NCBI GenBank assembly: GCA_900545735.1
Contig: URAC01000047.1
Location: forward strand, 1 to 6,617
DNA: 6,617 bases
Reading direction: 5' to 3'
From: an uncultured Bacillota bacterium
GTDB lineage: Bacteria > Bacillota > Clostridia > Christensenellales > UBA1242
Within the stretch, counting starts at the first letter, position 1; each line of letters starts with the position of its first letter. Both the position numbers and the translations under genes were made by a program. Below are positions 5,171 to 6,617 of this stretch, piece after piece. A model generated the notes under the pieces. It worked only from the letters and a program-made list of their open reading frames with translations. It did not search any database and had not been told where the DNA came from.

Positions 5171-5176
5171 GAGGTG
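5171..5176 (+). promoter_or_regulatory. Ribosome binding site that decides the fic start
   Basis: GAGGTG lies 2 nt before the ATG at 5179 but 8 nt before the in-frame ATG at 5185. Normal spacing therefore favours 5185. Confidence 0.65.
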
Positions 5177-5184
5177 TTATGTTA

Positions 5185-6066
5185 ATGGGATTTTTAACAG
5201 TTGGTGAAATTGCTAAAAAGTGGAATATTAGTGAAAGGTCTGTACGCAACTACTGTCAGCAAGGCAGGGTGAAAGGTGCAGAACTTAAAGGTAAAACTTG
5301 GATCATTCCAGAAGATGCTGAAAAGCCAGAGAGGGCAGAAAGAAAAGAGTTTAGCGATAATCCACTTCTTAATAGATTGAAAGAAGAAAAAGATATGAAA
5401 CTTAAAGGTGGAATTTATCACAAAACCCAAATTGCACTTACTTATAATTCAAATCATATTGAGGGTAGCACTCTTACAGAAGACCAAACTCGAATGATTT
5501 TTGAAACTAATACTCTCGGCGAAACTCATGGTGTGAAAGTTGACGATATTGTAGAAACAAATAATCACTTTAAGTGTGTGGATATGGTTATTGACAATGC
5601 AAAAAAAATTTTAACAGAAAAGTTTATCAAAGAGTTGCATTACACTTTAAAATCAGGAACAAGTGACAGTCGAAAAGATTGGTTTAATGTTGGCGAATAT
5701 AAATCTCGCCCGAACGAAGTTGGGGGCAACGAAACCTGCCGACCAGAAAAAGTTGCAGAAGAAATTAAAAAACTTTTAACTAATTACAATGCAAAACAAA
5801 CTAAAACTATTAACGATATAATTGAATTTCACAAAGACTTTGAATCAATCCATCCATTTCAAGATGATAATGGAAGAGTGGGGCGTTTAATTATGTTTAA
5901 AGAGTGTCTTGCCAACAATATAATCCCATTCATAATAGAAGACGAATTCAAACTTTACTACTATCGTGGTCTCAAAGAATGGAACAACGAACGTGGCTAT
6001 CTAACCGATACCTGTCTTGCCGCCCAAGATAAATACAAAAAATGGTTAGATTATTTTAAAATTTAA
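5185..6066 (+). CDS. Class II Fic-domain protein (probable AMP transferase) with N-terminal helix-turn-helix
   Basis: Fic enzymes usually transfer AMP from ATP to a protein hydroxyl. The ATG at 5185 gives 293 aa. Residues 1-45 form a MerR/excisionase-like helix-turn-helix (LTVGEIAKKWNISERSVRNY, then a wing GAELKGKTWIIP) and are followed by a charged linker. The inhibitory-helix motif SNHIEG (89-94) fits (S/T)xxxE(G/N) placed N-terminal to the Fic core, which is class II. The flap has GEYKSRPNEVGG (about 170-181). The catalytic motif is HPFQDDNGRVGR (223-234): His, Phe, Asp, Asn and both Arg are present, but the usual Gly before Asn is Asp. DNA-binding domains of this kind head many Firmicutes Fic proteins and suggest autoregulation, here probably through the palindromes at 5091-5106 and 5135-5150. 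The next gene starts 30 nt later with no terminator between, so they likely form one operon. The AMP-transfer activity is inferred from family. Confidence 0.92.
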   Translation: MGFLTVGEIAKKWNISERSVRNYCQQGRVKGAELKGKTWIIPEDAEKPERAERKEFSDNPLLNRLKEEKDMKLKGGIYHKTQIALTYNSNHIEGSTLTEDQTRMIFETNTLGETHGVKVDDIVETNNHFKCVDMVIDNAKKILTEKFIKELHYTLKSGTSDSRKDWFNVGEYKSRPNEVGGNETCRPEKVAEEIKKLLTNYNAKQTKTINDIIEFHKDFESIHPFQDDNGRVGRLIMFKECLANNIIPFIIEDEFKLYYYRGLKEWNNERGYLTDTCLAAQDKYKKWLDYFKI

Positions 6067-6096
6067 TTCTAAAATTAATTACTAATTGGAGTAATA

Positions 6097-6569
6097 ATGG
6101 AAATTGGTGATAAAATATCTAAAGCAATAAAAGAGGGAAAGTGGTTAAATATCTCCTATTTAAATAAAAATGGAGATAACACTTTTTATTGGATTGCAAT
6201 AAAAGATATAGATTACAGAACTAAAAATTTAAAAGTGGTAGGTTATAATGATAAAAAATCCATGGACACTTTTGAAAGTTGGATTTCATTTGAAAATATT
6301 AAAAGTGCAGAAATAATCGATTTTACTTCTTATGAAGTTCCACAAGAACTTATAGATAAAATAGAAAATAATTTATCAAAGTTTAGTTGGTTAAATTATG
6401 ATCATTTTAATCATAATGTTCTGAATTATTTTAATGAATGTAATATTTTTGATAATGACCCATGTCAAAAAGATTATTCGGCAATACCAGGAATTGATTT
6501 AAGATTATTAAAAAATAATAGAAAATTTAAATTAAATGATGAACAAACGAAGCGAATAATAAACGATAT
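6097..6569 (+). CDS. Unknown protein with WYL-like N-terminus (3' truncated)
   Basis: GGAG (6088-6091) sits 5 nt before the ATG. Only about 157 codons are genomic. The last 11 residues (CLLYTSPSPRD) and the TAG stop are read from adapter and index, so the real protein continues. Residues about 7-50 (SKAIKEGKWLNISYLNKNGD, then WIAIKDID and LKVVGYN) follow the pattern of a WYL-like SH3-type beta barrel: helix, Ile-x-Tyr strand, Gly turn, then strands ending in Val-Gly-Tyr. Residues 80-157 are Asn/Asp-rich, with a segment IPGIDLRLL near 130. From memory, similar N-termini occur on large AAA/helicase-like proteins in Firmicutes, but no ATPase motif lies in the visible part. It is visibly more A/T-rich than the der operon. 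It is probably co-transcribed with fic. The family call is tentative; the gene itself is solid. Confidence 0.75.
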
Positions 6570-6617
6570 CTGTCTCTTATACACATCTCCGAGCCCACGA
6601 GACTAGGCATGATCTCG
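6570..6617 (-). other. Nextera Read-2 adapter with i7 index (artefact)
   Basis: Synthetic. Positions 6570-6588 are the reverse complement of the Tn5 mosaic end (CTGTCTCTTATACACATCT), 6589-6603 (CCGAGCCCACGAGAC) the Read-2 overhang, 6604-6611 (TAGGCATG) the i7 index (Nextera N706 from memory) and 6612-6617 (ATCTCG) the start of the P7 side. Genomic sequence ends at 6569. Confidence 0.98.

Noticed and set aside
5179..5181. First ATG of fic
   Set aside because: It is only 2 nt from the GAGGTG ribosome binding site; the ATG two codons later has normal spacing.
6570..6606. C-terminus CLLYTSPSPRD and TAG stop of the last gene
   Set aside because: Translated from Nextera adapter plus the i7 index, not genomic.

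Overview
The window is one assembled contig (insert 49-6569) with untrimmed Illumina Nextera adapter and index sequence at both ends (1-48 and 6570-6617). Both outermost genes are therefore cut by the library, not by biology. The insert is A/T-rich, has AGGAGG-type ribosome binding sites, TAATG and TGATG stop/start overlaps, strong sigma-70-type promoters and U-tracted hairpin terminators. Its core genes (feoB with a Cys-rich tail, der, plsY) fit an uncultured low-GC Bacillota/Clostridia-like bacterium, probably from a metagenome. TGA is a working stop codon (plsY, ygjV) and Trp is encoded by TGG, so the code is standard bacterial. I cannot name a species.

Left half (51-4261), housekeeping. 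The C-terminal part of the ferrous iron transporter FeoB is followed by der (ribosome-assembly GTPase), plsY (acyl-phosphate:glycerol-3-phosphate acyltransferase, first step of phospholipid synthesis) and a YgjV-family membrane protein. der-plsY-ygjV form a tight operon with 1-nt overlaps. A near-consensus promoter that starts inside the ygjV stop codon drives tRNA-Ala(UGC) and tRNA-Ile(GAU), which end at a hairpin terminator. With no terminator after ygjV, the protein operon probably also reads into the tRNAs.

Middle (4262-4780), no convincing gene. It holds a roughly 120-bp nested palindromic element whose segments match the neighbouring tRNA-Ile anticodon arm in both orientations. Next come about 120 bp with four TCGAAC motifs and small hairpins, then a stop-free frame of doubtful coding status.

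Right half (4781-6569), accessory-looking. It carries a 99-aa orphan protein with its own promoter and terminator, a class II Fic protein with an N-terminal helix-turn-helix, and, in the same direction 30 nt later, the start of a large or unknown protein whose N-terminus looks WYL-like. The fic promoter has a palindrome between its -35 and -10 boxes. A second, near-identical palindrome 44 bp upstream doubles as the terminator of the 99-aa gene. This suggests an autoregulated Fic module, the most plausible candidate here for an undescribed system, but it is cut by the contig end.
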